DNA from: Salvator merianae
Taxonomy: Eukaryota > Chordata > Lepidosauria > Squamata > Teiidae
Length of the DNA: 64,000 nucleotides
Assembly: GCA_003586115.2 (NCBI GenBank)
Contig: QVOM02000073.1
Coordinates: 34,276,268 to 34,340,267, forward strand
Direction: 5' to 3'
Shown here: positions 22,432-34,680 of the stretch, one piece after another
Layout of the letters: every line of letters begins with the position of its first letter
How positions within the stretch are numbered: the first letter of the stretch is position 1
Translations under genes and position numbers: made by a program
The notes under the pieces: generated by a model
The model's input: the letters and a program-made list of their open reading frames with translations, nothing else
Told to the model about the DNA's origin: nothing
Database searches by the model: none

Positions 22432-23520
22432 AGAAAGAAGGTGTTAGCCACTGGCTTCAGGGAGGGCTTTTTCAGGAGTGGATGAACCACTACGTCTTTC
22501 AAGGTCATTGGGACCACACTCTCACACAAATGTGCATTCATCAGTCCCTGAATCCATTCTCAGCTAGCTCTAATAAGCCAAGATGGGCAGGTATCCAGAA
22601 TGCATGTTGTAGGCCAGATAGCCACAAGTGCCTTGTCCACATCTTCAGGCCTCAAAAACTAAAAGTGATCCCATCAAATTGGATGAGACAGCTCACGGGC
22701 ACCTCACCAGGTAGTGCATCAATGGAAGTGATTAAGTCAGCATGGAGATGAGTGACTTTAATACTGGATTTCCAGGAGTAGATAAAAGTCCCTCAATCAC
22801 CCAAAACCATGCTGCTTGGACAGCTATTTGAAGATACAATGGAGGCTGTGAAATAAGCCTTTTTTGCAGTCTTCACTGCCACAGTGTAGTCAGAATTATG
22901 AGTTCTCACATTTGCTTGGTCACCTTCATGGTGAGTTGCACACCACCTGTTCTCTAGCCATCTCTGACTTGTTTCACCACACAAAGCTTCTCAGAAAACT
23001 AGAAAACCAGCAGCACTGGAGAGGGCACTTGGAAGCAATCGTGATGATGGCCTGTTGTGTCCCCATATTCCACAGATTCATGAGGGCCTCAATTGGATCA
23101 CCGGCTCTAGTCTCTAAAAATTCCCCCAGAGCATTTGGAAACCCATCAGATTTCATAAGTCTCTGAGGGTGGATCATCTTAATGGGTCCCCTACCCTTGT
23201 CGCAGGGGAGTGCTGTCTTTAAACTAAGCCTCCCTAGATGGTGGTCTGGCCATGCCCCCAATTTCCAGGCCACTTCCCTCACAATCTGAAGCAAAGGCTA
23301 AATCAAGGGTATGGCCTATCCTATGCATTGGACCACCAATAAATTGAGACAGTCCCATAGCTATGATGGAGGCCATGAAATCCTGAGCTGTTCTCCCAAG
23401 ACCAACATCCTGTGGTTGTCCAAAACCACATTAGAGACAAGCTCCATCAGCTGCTTGGTCAGGAAGGCTGCTGGGAAGCAGGGTAGGAGGTACACCAACA
23501 GTATTGCCAATATGTTCCAT

Positions 23521-23760
23521 TCACTCAATGCATGGTAAAAGCTGCCACAAGCCCATCTCAGTTTGAAGGGGTCTCCTATTGAAGGAAATGGTGTTTCTAA
23601 TAATGACAGCAACACCTCTGCCCTGAGTCCCTAGTCTGGGCTGATGCTGAACTAAAAAACTTGGTGGGTAAAGCTGAGTTAGGTTTATCCCATCCATCTC
23701 ACCCATCCAGTTTCAGTAATACATACCAAGTTAGCTCCCTCATCCACAATCAGATCATGG
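23521..23760 (-). pseudogene. L2 endonuclease N-terminal remnant
   Basis: Minus-strand reading gives 'DLIVDEGANLVCITET', a one-base frameshift, then 'WMGEMDGINLTQLYPPSF' and 'GRGVAVIIRNTISF'. The 'ITETW' motif contains the glutamate of the apurinic-like endonuclease active site, and 'GGGVAVI.R' is the next conserved block. Belongs to the antisense L2 at 20945-24170. Confidence 0.8.
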
Positions 23761-24170
23761 ATGAGGGCAGTTTTTATGAACTGACTCACAAGAAAGGGGG
23801 TTCTGAAGCCAGGACATTAAATACTTTCCAAGGAGGAATCAAAGGGGATAATGTAACTTAATCATCTAAGCCCTCTAGTATGAAGATATTTCTGCCTCTT
23901 ATTCTCTCATCACTCTTGGTTTATGATCACTGACCACGGTAGCACCCTCATTCTCCTCCTCTCACTCTACTCCAAACACATTGCCCACACACAAATTAAA
24001 CCAACCAAGCAAAAAAAATCTAAAGCAACTAAGGTCACAACAGCTGTCCTTATAACTGAGGCCACTGACAAAAGGGGACCAGTACTGCCAAGGAATGTCA
24101 TGGTGGCCCATAGCCACCTCAATCAGTCAGAGTTCAGCTTTCTGAGTGCATTCAATGGTTGCAAAGGACC

Positions 24171-26452
24171 ATAAAAGAGCCATAAAGCATTACGATGGCC
24201 TGGCCCCAAGGTGACCTAAGCTACACCAGTGTGATCTCAAATTGAGCCCTGCAACTGCTAAGGCCAGCCCTGCCTCTCCGTTTTCCTCAGGCAAGATAGG
24301 CCATAGCCTTGTGGTGGCAGCTGGGGAAGGAGGGGCCACCTGTCTGAGAGTATAAATATATCATCTACATGACACACAGTCACTGAATGTCAGTTGTGAT
24401 TAAATACAAAGAAAATAAGGAAAATGGAAGCACACCTGATGTCTACCTGTTTAGCCTGTTGAAGAAACAAGTGGCAGGGTTAATGTCTCTTTGCCAGTTG
24501 AAAAGAAATTCCAGCAGATGAAGGAGATTTTTATGTACAGGAGATGGTTGAGTCAATTATCTTTTACTGATCAGTTTGAAAACTAGCAGGTAATAGTTAT
24601 GTTAATTCAGGATTTGAATACCATAGTCACAGCTTTGATCATAATTTCTTGCATATTTTCAGAGTTTAATTTAAATGTATCCCCAAAATCTAAGGCTTTG
24701 ATCAGATGGGCCAGTGGAAGAGGTACTGACATGTCACTAAAGTGACAGGCTCCTCCTGTAGTCTGTCACATTGATCCATCATGGTTGTGCCATTAATGTG
24801 TGTAATGTTGCATTTTATGATTTACAGCCACAAGTGCAGCTGGTTTCTTTGTCACTGTGCCAATGAAGGGCATCAGACAGAGAGAGCACTGCCAAATGCT
24901 CATAGAGGGTGAAATCTTTCCTTCTATGTTTCTGTGTTTCAGTGACCAGGGCCCTTTCTCCACTGGGCCTTATTCCAGAATAAATTCCAGAATAAAGGAA
25001 TCACCATCTGTATGCTAATGCAGACTAGGGCCCCACCCCATCACACTTTATACACTTTGGCCAAAGTTTGAACCAGGTTGGGACACTCAAAATGGCACCT
25101 AGTCTAGTATAGTTGCAATTTCAATGAAGAAGTCTACAGCAGGCCCAGTGCCAGTATAGCATACCACGCAGGACATGTATCACCAGGGAATATGCCTGCC
25201 ATTGTACTGAGGGCATCTTGATCATGACCTAAGGTCTTTAAGCTTACCATTCTTTTCAAGTCATGAATACGTAGCCCAGACTCATAAAATATTGTCTGAG
25301 TGTCAAATTAGTGTTGTGTTGCAGCCATTGTAGATCAATTTCCATAATTTACAGTATCTAGAGAGGCATGTTTGTTAGTCAGCGCAGAAACTGGAAAAGA
25401 GAAGTTACTGAATTAACATATTTCACACATACTTAGCAATTTATATCAGGCAAAGATAGTTTGCAAATATGCACAAGAAAAAAAAGGCAATGGCTTCAGA
25501 TGACTTATCTGCTGTTTACCATATCCTGAAGCTTAGGACCAATAATACATGGGGAATTAAATTATTATTTTTAATGCGTACAGACATCAGGCACAAAGCT
25601 AAGCTCATTTCAATTTCAGATTAAGAAATAGAATTAAAAATATGAGGCCCTTCTTTCTTTTCAGATGAAGCTCAGAAGATGGAGGGGTGATTGTAAAAGG
25701 ACAGAATTCTTTACTAACATAATAATGGCTACCAGAACTATAGATTTAATTTTAGATTGGTCCAAAAACTTGCAGTAGAAAAATGTATTGTGCTGTATCT
25801 ACCCTGAAGAAATCAGCTTTATGCTGGACTAAGTCCTTCATTCCTGTTCTTAAGTCAATTTAAATATTTTACTATATTGTTGATTTATGTTTCCTTTCTT
25901 GCATTTTTGATGTAGACCTTCCTGGGAATATCAGTAATGAGTTTAAAAACACATATAACATTTAATATCTTTCATAATGACTAAATCAGCAGTCCAGATG
26001 TATTAGTCCTTTGCTGCTTGTAAGTTTGTTTTCCATGAATTTTGATATTTGTGCTGGAGAGTTATGTATTCTTTGATTTGAGTCCAAAAAAATGTGTTTT
26101 TATGCGGATTATTTAACTGGAGGATATCAGAAATCACAAGTGTCTGGCTCTCTCGGTATTCGTGAGTTTCCAGATCTGTGCCATTTGATCAGAATGGAAA
26201 CTTCATGTATATTTGTGTCAGTTAGGAAACTCATACTATGTAGTTAGCTGATAAACTTTATTTCCACAAGAACCTGTGGCTGCATCCTCACAGGTGAAGG
26301 ATTTGAGCCCTAGGACAGAGTTCCTGCTCTAGGGGCATTGGGGAAGATGGGAAATTGCAGGGCACAGAACACTGCTTGGGCAAGCTCCCTCAAAGCAGCC
26401 ACAATTGCAGTGGGGAAGCAGAAGTGTTGGCAAATGTTTGCTGGAGCTTTGG
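24171..26452. other. Mostly unrecognised; possible L2 5' extension to about 24330
   Basis: The first 150 bp may still be the 5' part of the L2. From 24.4 to 26.4 kb the sequence is AT-rich with no exon or LINE recognised, except the half MITE listed at 24951. The 26338-26715 open frame overlaps a MITE and is not a gene. Confidence 0.45.
24951..25060 (+). mobile_element. Family A MITE, half copy
   Basis: 'gggccctttctccactgggc' followed by 'cttattccagaataa' matches the left arm of the 6388 element. A middle block, 'gcagactagggccccacccc', corresponds to its centre. The right arm is absent. Confidence 0.5.
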
Positions 26453-27074
26453 GGCCTTTCCACACTTGCCTGTGTAACAGAAGATGCTGCTCATTAGTAC
26501 ATTTGTTGTGCATAGGACTGGCGCTCTTCTGGTCCAGAATCGTCCTAAGGGCTCCCTATCCTGGCTTAGCAGCGGACCTGTTTGAAAAAGTCTGCAAGTA
26601 TGCTAACTCTGTCTGCTCCTGTCCAGGCATCAGTACTTCTACACCTTGTCCAGAACAGGGAAATCACCATAGCCCCATCTTCAAACCTTGTTTAAGCTTT
26701 GAAGATAAGCTCTGAAGCTTGCATAAACGTGGCAGATGGAGCTGCAATATTTTCCATTGTTCCATATGCAAGTTTCAAAGATCATCTTCAAAATCCCAAC
26801 ATGGAGGTAGTTCAGACCTGCCCTCACACACCAGACAATGTCATTGGAGCAATGGAGACGTGGACCAATCACAGAGAAAGATGTGTGGCATTTGCAGTGG
26901 AAGTACACTTTGCCAGGCACAGAACAGGAAAGGCATGTCCACATTGCTGCTGGTGTTGGATCAGGATAATGGCATCCCACCAACTCAGTGTAGAGAGCAA
27001 CTGCTGGACTTGACCTGGGACAGGCTGGAGCACACCAGTTAAACTGCTCCAAGTGAGGTAAGTGTGGAAATGGC
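26453..27074. mobile_element. GGCC-type hAT-like element, 622 bp
   Basis: Ends 'ggcctttccacacttgcc' and 'gaggtaagtgtggaaatggc' form imperfect terminal inverted repeats. Homologous throughout to 12343-13280, and uninterrupted, so it shows the pre-insertion state of that copy. GC-balanced interior, no transposase. Overlapping open frames on both strands here are by-products of this composition. Confidence 0.7.
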
Positions 27075-27092
27075 TTTGATCGTCCTCAGCAA

Positions 27093-27405
27093 ATGGGATG
27101 TACAGGAACAAAGCAAAAACCTGTATTTTCATTTCATTGGTGGATTGCAACATAAAAAAATGAATTTTTATATTCATTTTTGCAATTTTTGTGATTTTTT
27201 TTTAACCCATTAAAATGCCCTTTTCATAAGCAAAAACACAGTGAAAATGAAAATATCCAAACTAATACTTCATTTTTGTGACAGGGTGACTGCTTTGATT
27301 CACACTGAATTCTGCAAATGCAAAAAAATTGCATTTTTGATATGATCCATGAATGTAAAATATTTGAATGAATATGTGAATGCAAATGAATTTTGCAGCT
27401 CTCTA
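27093..27405. mobile_element. TAGAGATGTGCA MITE (copy 2), 313 bp
   Basis: Left terminus 'atgggatgtacaggaac' is a diverged TAGAGATGTGCA; right terminus 'gaattttgcagctctcta' reads TAGAGAGCTGCA in reverse complement. Flanking octamers 'ctcagcaa' and 'ctcagtga' agree at 6 of 8. The interior is rich in ATTCATTT and GCAAAT words, as in copy 1. It lies 18 bp beyond the end of the GGCC-type element. Confidence 0.65.
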
Positions 27406-27452
27406 CTCAGTGACTGCCAGCCATACATTTGTTCCTGGGTCCCAGTGATTTT

Positions 27453-27472
27453 TTAATTAATTAATTAATTAA
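27453..27472. repeat. (TTAA)n short tandem repeat
   Basis: A 20-nt TTAA repeat at the 3' boundary of the antisense L1, where a poly(A) tail would be expected on the minus strand. Confidence 0.9.
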
Positions 27473-28275
27473 ATTTTATTTAAGATACATAAAACATACA
27501 TTTAACCCAGAGGGTAAATTCATACATTGACATTATTTGCATGTTGCCTTCTCCTTCTTCAGAAGTTTCTTCTAAATTTCATGTTTCTTGCCCCTCCTGA
27601 TTTCTCAGGTCCTTTCTTCTTCCGATCTGTCTTCTTCCTTCTTTACTCTTCAAACCCAGCAATAACAAGTTCATTTTCTAATTCTTGAAGAAAGTCAATA
27701 AAGGGTTTCCAGTTTTTAGAAAACTTATTGTCTGGTTTCTCAATAAATTTGTCAATTTCTCCATCTCAGCAAAATCCAGCATTTTAACCAACCTATCATC
27801 TACCATAGGTATTTTGTCACCTTTCCATTTTTGTGCATAAACAATTCTAATTTCAGTCACCATATTTTGAATTAAAACATGAACTTTATCAAGATTATCT
27901 TCTATTATACCTAACAGATAAAATTCTAGTTTGAAAGGAATGTTGATCTTTAAGATCTTCTGCATAACCATGCATATTTGCACTTTTTTTTTTTGCTTTT
28001 GGACAAGTCCACCACATATGATAGAAAATACCTTATTGCATTTTACATTTCCAACACTTACTTGACACTCCTTGGTGCATTTCTGATATTTTATAAGGCA
28101 TTAAGAACCATCTATACATCATCTTATATATTTTCTCTTTTAAAGCATTATATACAGAAAATTTCAGATCCTTGATCCAAAGTTTTTCCCATTGTTCCAT
28201 CTATATATTATTATTGAAATGCCTAGCCCACGTTATCATACGTTCCTTAACTTGTTCTTGTGGTCTCAGTATTTG
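27473..28275 (-). mobile_element. L1 LINE, 3' end of ORF2 plus short 3' UTR, antisense (copy 1)
   Basis: The minus-strand translation shows the C-terminal zinc-knuckle region of vertebrate L1 ORF2: 'CWKCKMQ', an in-frame stop, then 'FYHMWWTCPKAKK' (about 28060-27990). Upstream is 'MEQWEKLWIKDLKFSVYNAL' (28200-28140). Downstream is 'VYAQKWKGDKIPMVDDRLVK' and a run ending 'GNPLLTFFKN', close to the expected ORF2 terminus. A frameshift near the A-run at 27985 splits the frame. It is a typical 5'-truncated L1. Confidence 0.88.
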
Positions 28276-28493
28276 TTTGTATCATTACCAGGAGCTGAAT
28301 GTTGCAACAGGCGTGGCCCAAGAGGGCTTAAGCTGATCTTCTTGAAAGGCTGCCTTCATTGCTTCTCCTGGATTCTCTGGGGCTGCAAGGAGACAGACAC
28401 ATTTGTCCTCTCAGTCCCTCAGATGTCCAGTGGGCCCAAGAAGACAGTGTGTGGATAGAACCTAAGTGCACAGGTAGACTACTTGAGAATTTT

Positions 28494-29160
28494 CTTGACA
28501 TTAAATTTTTATCGAGATTTTGAAAGTTTCATAAAAGTTACAGAAATTAGAGAGAAGACAAAGAAAGAAAATGAAACAAAAAAAGATTCAATACAATAAT
28601 ATAGAGGAAAAAGAAGAAAACAGGATAAAATTATAATAATTGTATTTCTTTTTCTAACTCAAATCTTGAAATCCCCAAACTAGTGTGTCACTTTCTTTTC
28701 TATGCAGGAAGTCAGTAAGAGATTCCCAATTCTTAAGAAAATAAAATGATGATTTTTTTCTTAATCAACCAAGTTAACTTATCCCTTTCTACCAGACCTA
28801 TCAGTTTAACCAATCAGTCCTCCCTGGTGGATAAATATGAATTCTTCCATGCTTGTGAATATAATAGACTTGCAGCTATGATCATATTTTGAACTATCCT
28901 TCCATGGCTCTTTTCTAACATCAGGCCATCAAACCCCAAAGGAAAATTTCTGGTTTCATTTGTATATTTGTCTTTGGAATTATCTGTAGAAGGACACGCA
29001 ATTGAACCTTTTTTGTTTTTACTTTTTCACATGATCACCACATATGATAAAAATTACCTTCTTGTTTTCCAGAGTTCCAATAAACATTTGTAATATCTTT
29101 ATACATCTTTGCCAGTTTTACTGGTATTATATGCCAATGATTCATCATTTTATGTAGACA
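28494..29160 (-). mobile_element. L1 LINE, 3' end of ORF2 plus 3' UTR, antisense (copy 2)
   Basis: Covers the same ORF2 region as the neighbouring L1. Minus-strand reading gives 'NFYHMW', a stop, then 'SCEKVKT' (about 29062-29020) and a C-terminal part near 28850-28700 ('LVERDKLTWLIKK'-like, 'NWESLTDFL'). Since both copies contain the same ORF2 segment, they are separate insertions. About 220 bp of unassigned sequence lies between them. Confidence 0.8.
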
Positions 29161-30760
29161 GCATACCTCTGTAGGACTTCAAAGCCTCCAGCACCAGCTC
29201 GAAGGGCTGGCCCAGCCTTTGGAGCCATCTGCTGTCCAATATGCATACTACCCATGGCCCACACTTGGGCTAGTCTGGCCCAGCATGGGTCAAACTACCT
29301 AGCACAGTGCAGGATAGCTCATGACAGGTGAAAACACTCTAAGTTCACTGAGCAAAATTGAAGGAAACTGATGCCGTCAGCAACTATGAAAGGAATGTGG
29401 TCACACTTCAGTTGCAGGAGAAAAGAAGAACTTGGTTCAACATATCTATTTATCAAAAAGGATCAGATTCAATGCTTGAGTTAATTTAACATTAGTTCCT
29501 TCCAAACATTGCTAAAAATAGATTACCATATAAAACCCAAACATAGACTGCAGAAGTGAGACTCTTCCTAGGAAGGGGTCAAGTCATAGGAGTGAGAAAA
29601 GGAGATTCAGGTTTGTTTTTTTTGAAATAAATAAGTAAGTAAGTAAAACACTTTCTTTGAGGACTGTGGGAGCCTCCTTTTCTCAGCACCTTCTTCCCTC
29701 AGCACCATGGAGCTTCAGCTGTGGAGAAGTCAACTCATAGAATGTTGAATGGGAGTCCCAAGACTGAGAACATGCAGAGATGCAGATGTGCAAAGATACG
29801 TATGAAAAGGAATATATAAAGTTGAAAGGAGGGGCTGATGGGAGGCTGAGGAAGACGTATTATTTCAGTGACCTGAGAAATGACCAATACCCTGCAGGAG
29901 AGGGTCAAAAGGAACAAGGAAGTAGGAAAGCCTGTGATGTGAGTGCCAAGTTATGGGAACAGTGTTTAATGCAGACGGGAAACTCAGCACTCATCAAGCA
30001 CTTTCTTCTAAAGATGTATACTAGAAAAGCGTGAGCTGAAGTTTCAGGAGTTATAGTGTAAATGCAACTCTAGTTACAGAGCCAACTAGCTTCTGAGCAG
30101 AATTAGATTAGGTTCTCTTTGAACTAGTCAACAGAGAAACAATAGCAGCTATCTCTCTGGTTTTGAGGTAGTAAGGATAGAAGCCTTTCGAATTCAATTG
30201 ACACTTCTTCATTTCACAGTTGATGACTCACAGTTAAAAGGAGGGTGGGATACACAAGTATTGCAGCGTTAAAATCTGCAGTCCGCATGGTAGAATCTTA
30301 AGGGATATGATATATGAGCAATTGTTTATCCATTTAATGCACATGTATGGATGGTGGCATTTTGGCAGTAACTTATGGTTGTTTCTATTATATATTTGAA
30401 ATCATTGCATATAAACTGATAGATGTGAAAAAAAAGAAAGTGAAGGGCAAGGAAGAAAGTAAAAGGAAAACTATACAAACCATAATGGTACCATAATGAT
30501 ATATAATTGAAATTATAAATTATGGTGACAAAGTGAAATTACCACAGAAGAACAAAGTTCTGGGAACTAAGTGATGATTGAGAGGCCTTTGCTATTTTAT
30601 CTCTATTGTATAACGATGCATAAGAATAGCTGAGGAATCGAGCTCCTGCCTGTTTAATTTTGGTAGGGTTCAGACATCCGAGAATGATGTCCTCAGGCCT
30701 AGGGAGAGAAGCACTAAGTCCCGAGGCCCTGATATCACCCTCAGGCAGAGGACAGGGACT
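29161..30760. other. Mostly unrecognised
   Basis: 29161-29345 is GC-richer and may be a decayed MITE (its end 'gcacagtgcagg…gaaaac' resembles the right end at 58.6 kb). A short TAAG repeat is at 29630-29646. The 84-codon frame at 29780-30034 starts with ATG but has no domain or conserved context that I recognise. No gene called. Confidence 0.45.
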
Positions 30761-30930
30761 TATTTATTCATTCATTCATTCATTCCATTTATTTATATGC
30801 TACCCTTAAGGCAGAGGACTCTCAGAGTGGCTTACAGTATATAATCTTAGACAAGTTCCTGCCCTCAGGCTTACAATCTAAAGAGACAAGACCCCCAAAA
30901 TGAGAAGGGTCTGGGAGAGAAGAGGGCCAT
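30761..30930 (-). mobile_element. L2-type LINE 3' tail, antisense
   Basis: Starts with an (ATTC)n run at 30766-30785, followed by 'atttatttatatgctaccc', 'cagagtggcttacagtata' and 'cctgccctcaggcttacaat'. This is the antisense of the '…taagccgccc…aataaataaa' type of LINE terminus. Confidence 0.6.
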
Positions 30931-31063
30931 GCCGGCAGCCAGAGTTCTTGCAACAGCCTAAGACTTTTAGTTTCTTTTTCTCCTCCATTTCTGACAGGTA
31001 AGATGATTCCTTTAGAGCCTGCGTGATGAAAAATGGGAAGGAGGGGCCAATGCTGGGAACACT

Positions 31064-31227
31064 GGCCCTATTCCAGATTATATCTTGGAATAGGGATCTG
31101 CCATCTGCATGCTACTTTGAACTATGGCAGGCCCCACCTGGGTTCTGCTATAATCTGCACTAGCGTGTGGATAGCAGGTCCCTATTCTGGGATATAGTCC
31201 AGAATAAAGCCAAGTGCAGAAAGGGCC
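31064..31227. mobile_element. Palindromic MITE, family A (copy 2), terminal deletion
   Basis: The right end ('agaataaagccaagtgcag' then 'aaagggcc') is intact. The left end reads 'ggccctattccagattatat', lacking the 16 bases between the two GGCC words of copy 1. Interior blocks 'gatctgccatctgcatgct' and 'ggtccctattctggg' match 6388-6567. Confidence 0.7.
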
Positions 31228-31255
31228 ACTGTCAGAGACCTATCTCATTGACTCA

Positions 31256-31457
31256 AGGTGATTCCACACTGGGCGGTATACTAGACCAGCATGTATACTA
31301 GAAATGTCTCTTCTGCACACTGGTGTGATCTAAAAGAAATGTTACCCCTTTAGACTCCAGCCTCTTAGCTGGCCCCTATGGGTGGGGCATCAGCATGTAG
31401 AAGGGAGGCTGCTAGTACACTTGCTGGTGCAGCATACCACCCATTGTAGAATCTCTC
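31256..31457. mobile_element. Palindromic MITE, family B (copy 2)
   Basis: 'aggtgattccacactgg' then 'cggtatactagaccagc', 'cttctgcacactggtgtg', and on the right 'gaagggaggct', 'agtacacttgctgg' and 'gtagaatctctc'. It starts only 29 bp after family A copy 2. Confidence 0.7.
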
Positions 31458-31581
31458 TTAGATCACTGTGTGCTGTATCGAAGGGACTGCCAGGACTTGC
31501 ATAATGCACCCAAGTTATCTTGAGGGATGAATATCAGCCCTACTGCACAGACACTTGGAAGCCATTTTGAAGGGAGACCAT

Positions 31582-32040
31582 GGGCATTTTAGCACTTACC
31601 ACAGTAGAATAGACTAATTAGTCTGTTCTATCAAGATAATTTACCACACAGTGCAGATACTATCTGCACTGCTTGGCCCTAACTACTTACCTGAAGCCAT
31701 GCCTGATCCTGACCACGACAGAAGACAGGAAGCATCTGGCTGCTGCCATGGTGATCAGAGGATTGCATAGCATGCAGCAATGATCAGGCAATCATGCAAG
31801 TATGATTGGTTTATTGCACCAGCCTGGATACTGTGCACCCAGGTAAGTGCAGATGCACCTTCCCAGGAAGTGACTATCACCTCCCGGTATGATTGTGGAG
31901 CACAAATTTGTGCTCCACTGGTAGTTGTGATCAGGAGCAGTGACATGCTGCTCCCAGTCACAATGACCTCTGCCTAGTGCAGCCACACTTGGCTAGCAAG
32001 CATTTTTAATGGTTGCTAGCAGCTAGTGTGAAAAAGGCCC
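31582..32040 (+). mobile_element. Multi-hairpin MITE, family C (copy 3), reference copy
   Basis: The most complete member, bounded by 'gggcattttagcacttacc' and 'gctagtgtgaaaaaggccc'. It contains a series of hairpins: 'agaatagact'/'agtctgttct', 'tgcagatac'/'tatctgca', a 'ccaggaagtga…tcacctcccgg' hairpin, a perfect 24-bp palindrome at 31895-31918 with an AATT centre, and 'ggctagcaa'/'ttgctagc'. No ORF with a recognised domain. The target duplication is unclear. Confidence 0.7.
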
Positions 32041-34680
32041 ATGTAAACCAACTTTCCCCCAAAACCAAATTGTCTGACTGGTGTCTGCCTAATTCATTAT
32101 TAAACCACTTCATATTTTGATATTTTTCTTTGGCTGCTATCCACTACTTTTTAAAAAAATCATAATATTTCTATCCTGTCTTTCCCTATGAATAACCTGA
32201 CCTCTTCTGAGAAAAGTTTCTGGGTCTGTAGCAGAAGTCTTTTGGAAAGAATGAAAAAGTTTTTAAAAGCTTCATTTTAAATTCTGTTAACTGAGATCTA
32301 CTATTCTAGACCTTCTAATTCTCTGTTGGTCTGGTTAATTTCTCTTAAAATGAAACTTTAATCATTTGGGACTCCAGTCAAGAAATTAGAACCCATTGCA
32401 AATGAGAAAATATTTTGAAGAGCCTGATGCTGTAACAGTTCTTTTCAGAGACACAAACATTATTGACATGTGCAAAATCAAATCATATCCTGTATGCAGA
32501 CTCTTTAATTTCCCCTTTGAACTTTTAAAAATATTTGGGTAACGTGCATTTTGAGAATGGGAGGCTGAGTCAATTCTCTTCTGTTCATAAATAACATTCA
32601 AGACAGTCGTATATTTTACAATGGGATTTTTGCATATTCCTTCAAGTGGTTTATACTGAGGCCTGGAATATCACCTATTTTTGTTGTTGTTTGCAGCATT
32701 GAGATAATCTCTTTTTCTTAGTGTGATGGCAAATGTTGTGTTCCTCTTAGCCCAGAGATCTAGAGTGGATTTGGATATGTGCAGTAGAAGTCTGCAAATT
32801 CAGCAGCAAATAGGCAAAAAAAGAGCCTTTTAGCTGTGATTGGCAACCTAGTGTTCACACAGACTTGCATCTTTTACGTGGGTTCCTTGGAACAGGGAAG
32901 AGTTTGGGGGGGATTCACCTGTATTCCAGAGCCTTTGGAGGAGGAAGCAAAGCACCAACAGGCACAGTGAATTTTCAATTGCACCTACTGGCACTTCATC
33001 ACCCCCCACCCCCAGTCTCTGAAATGCAAGCAAGCAGTTTCTGCTCCTGGAAGTGTGGTAAAGGCACTCTAACCCACAAAACATGGGTTCACTACTAATA
33101 CTAATGGACTCTTTTGCCACTTTTGGCAGCTGAATTTGCAAACGTCTGCTCTGAAGTGAGGTCATTTGTGTGTATATGCTAGTTTGCACTTATGACTTAC
33201 AATAGATACGTTCTTTATATCCAGCCCTTCAATTTGTCAGTTCCTGCAGTTAAAAACTCAGTGTAACCATACAAACAATGTGTTAAAACAGGAAAAGCCA
33301 TAAGAACAATATATAGAACAATACAAAAAAAAAGGAATCATTACTGCAAAACATGAGGCTGCATTGACTCACGAGCTTCAATAGGCCTGGAAAAATCAGT
33401 GTATCTTAACAGAATGTGCACATACATACTTTGCATCTAGGAGGAAAGTAGTATTTCCAAGTGCGGAGCCTTTTACACCTGCAGTCCTATCATGGACACT
33501 ATGATTAATTCAGCAACAGTATATACAGCAGTAGCAGATGGAAGCCAGACCAAAATCTATCCTGTAGATCGCAAGATGGGAATTATCATATAGTGAGAAG
33601 TAAGAATTTTCATCCAGAGTGATCAAGTGAATATAAAATGCTCATCAAAAGACTATTCTTGGTTCTAGGGAGCATATCCATCAAAATACAGATGGATTCT
33701 GTGAAACCAGACACACACTGATTGCTTAATACAAAGTTGTGGATGATTTTCACACCCCTACCCCATGTTATGACAAACTCACCAGAAGTAGAATTCTAGG
33801 CAGAGAAGCAGAAAAGCAAAGTTGTTGGATACTGGTAGACTGGTACATAGAACTGGAGGGCTTATGATATAGAAGCAGTGGCTGGATTGTTTCTACTGCA
33901 GCTGGGGGAAACTGGGTTAACAGGAGGGGCACTTGAAGGCAACAGAGAAGACATGTTCTTGGCAACAGGAAGGTTATTATATAAAAAGAGGACAGGATTC
34001 CTTTACTCTTAATAGGCAAGCAAAAGATGAAATTTAATTTTTCACTTCTTTAGAGCTGTTAGAGCTATAGAAGTTCTTCCCTCTTTTTCATATGGAGTCC
34101 CATTTTATGGGATTCATGTAGCAGCAGGCAAACTAGAAACAGACCTGCTAACGAGTATAAAAAGTAAAGGTAGCCTGACTGAACACAGTACAGCCACTGA
34201 TAAACATGAGGGAAGGGCCTGCACAAGCGTAGGGAAGCACTACAATCCAAATGTCTCCCCCCTTCACATTAAAGAATAGCACTACATTTGCAGCATTATT
34301 TAATGTGGAACACTATTCTGTAAACATGGGCCATTTCTGGTGTTTGAAGACTAGGAATGCTGCCTTCTCCCCCCCCCTCCCCAGGCAAGAGAGCCTCCAA
34401 TCTTGACTTCCTCCCTCGAGTCAAAATTGGACCCTCTCTTGACTTGGGAGGGAAGGGGAGGAAACTCCTCTGCCATCATGATCAAAGCCTGAGTGTCCCT
34501 GGCATTGATCTCAATGATGGGGAGGGGAGTGCTGCCTCCACCATCAGATGCTAAGCAGGGGAATTCCTAGCATTGAATTTAATGCTGGGGAGGTACTGAA
34601 CACAGAACATCACCAAGGGGATCAGTAAGTCTCCTTGAATGGCAGGGTAGAGAGTTGTTTGAAGAGCTCTGAGAGCTCTT
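32041..34680. other. No recognised feature; C-run near 34368-34382
   Basis: About 2.6 kb without a repeat family or exon that I can support. Short poly-A (33325-33334) and poly-C (34368-34382) runs occur. Overlapping open frames around 32.85-33.19 kb lack domains. Confidence 0.5.

Larger units (their letters stand above)
20945..24170 (-). mobile_element. L2-type LINE, antisense, endonuclease to 3' end
   Basis: Read on the minus strand from 24170. There is an upstream part of uncertain nature, the endonuclease start ('DLIVDEGANLVCITET', about 23760), 'GEMDGINLTQLYPPSF' and 'RRPLQTEMGLWQLLP' (23706-23521), the endonuclease end ('VREVAWKLGAWPDHHLGRL', about 23280), the RT start ('FLDETDYLDPFQSGFRPPF', 22431-22192), the RT middle ('FNIYIKLLGEAIRGF'-like, about 22060), then a 3' UTR ending in an AT-rich tail at 20945. 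A family C MITE interrupts the 3' UTR at 21264-21625. Stops and frameshifts are frequent. It is the best L2 copy here. Confidence 0.85.

Noticed and set aside
26338..27177. Several overlapping open frames of 100-125 codons on both strands
   Set aside because: They all fall across the GGCC-type hAT-like element and the MITE next to it, share no domain, and overlap each other on opposite strands. Stop-poor GC-balanced composition explains them.
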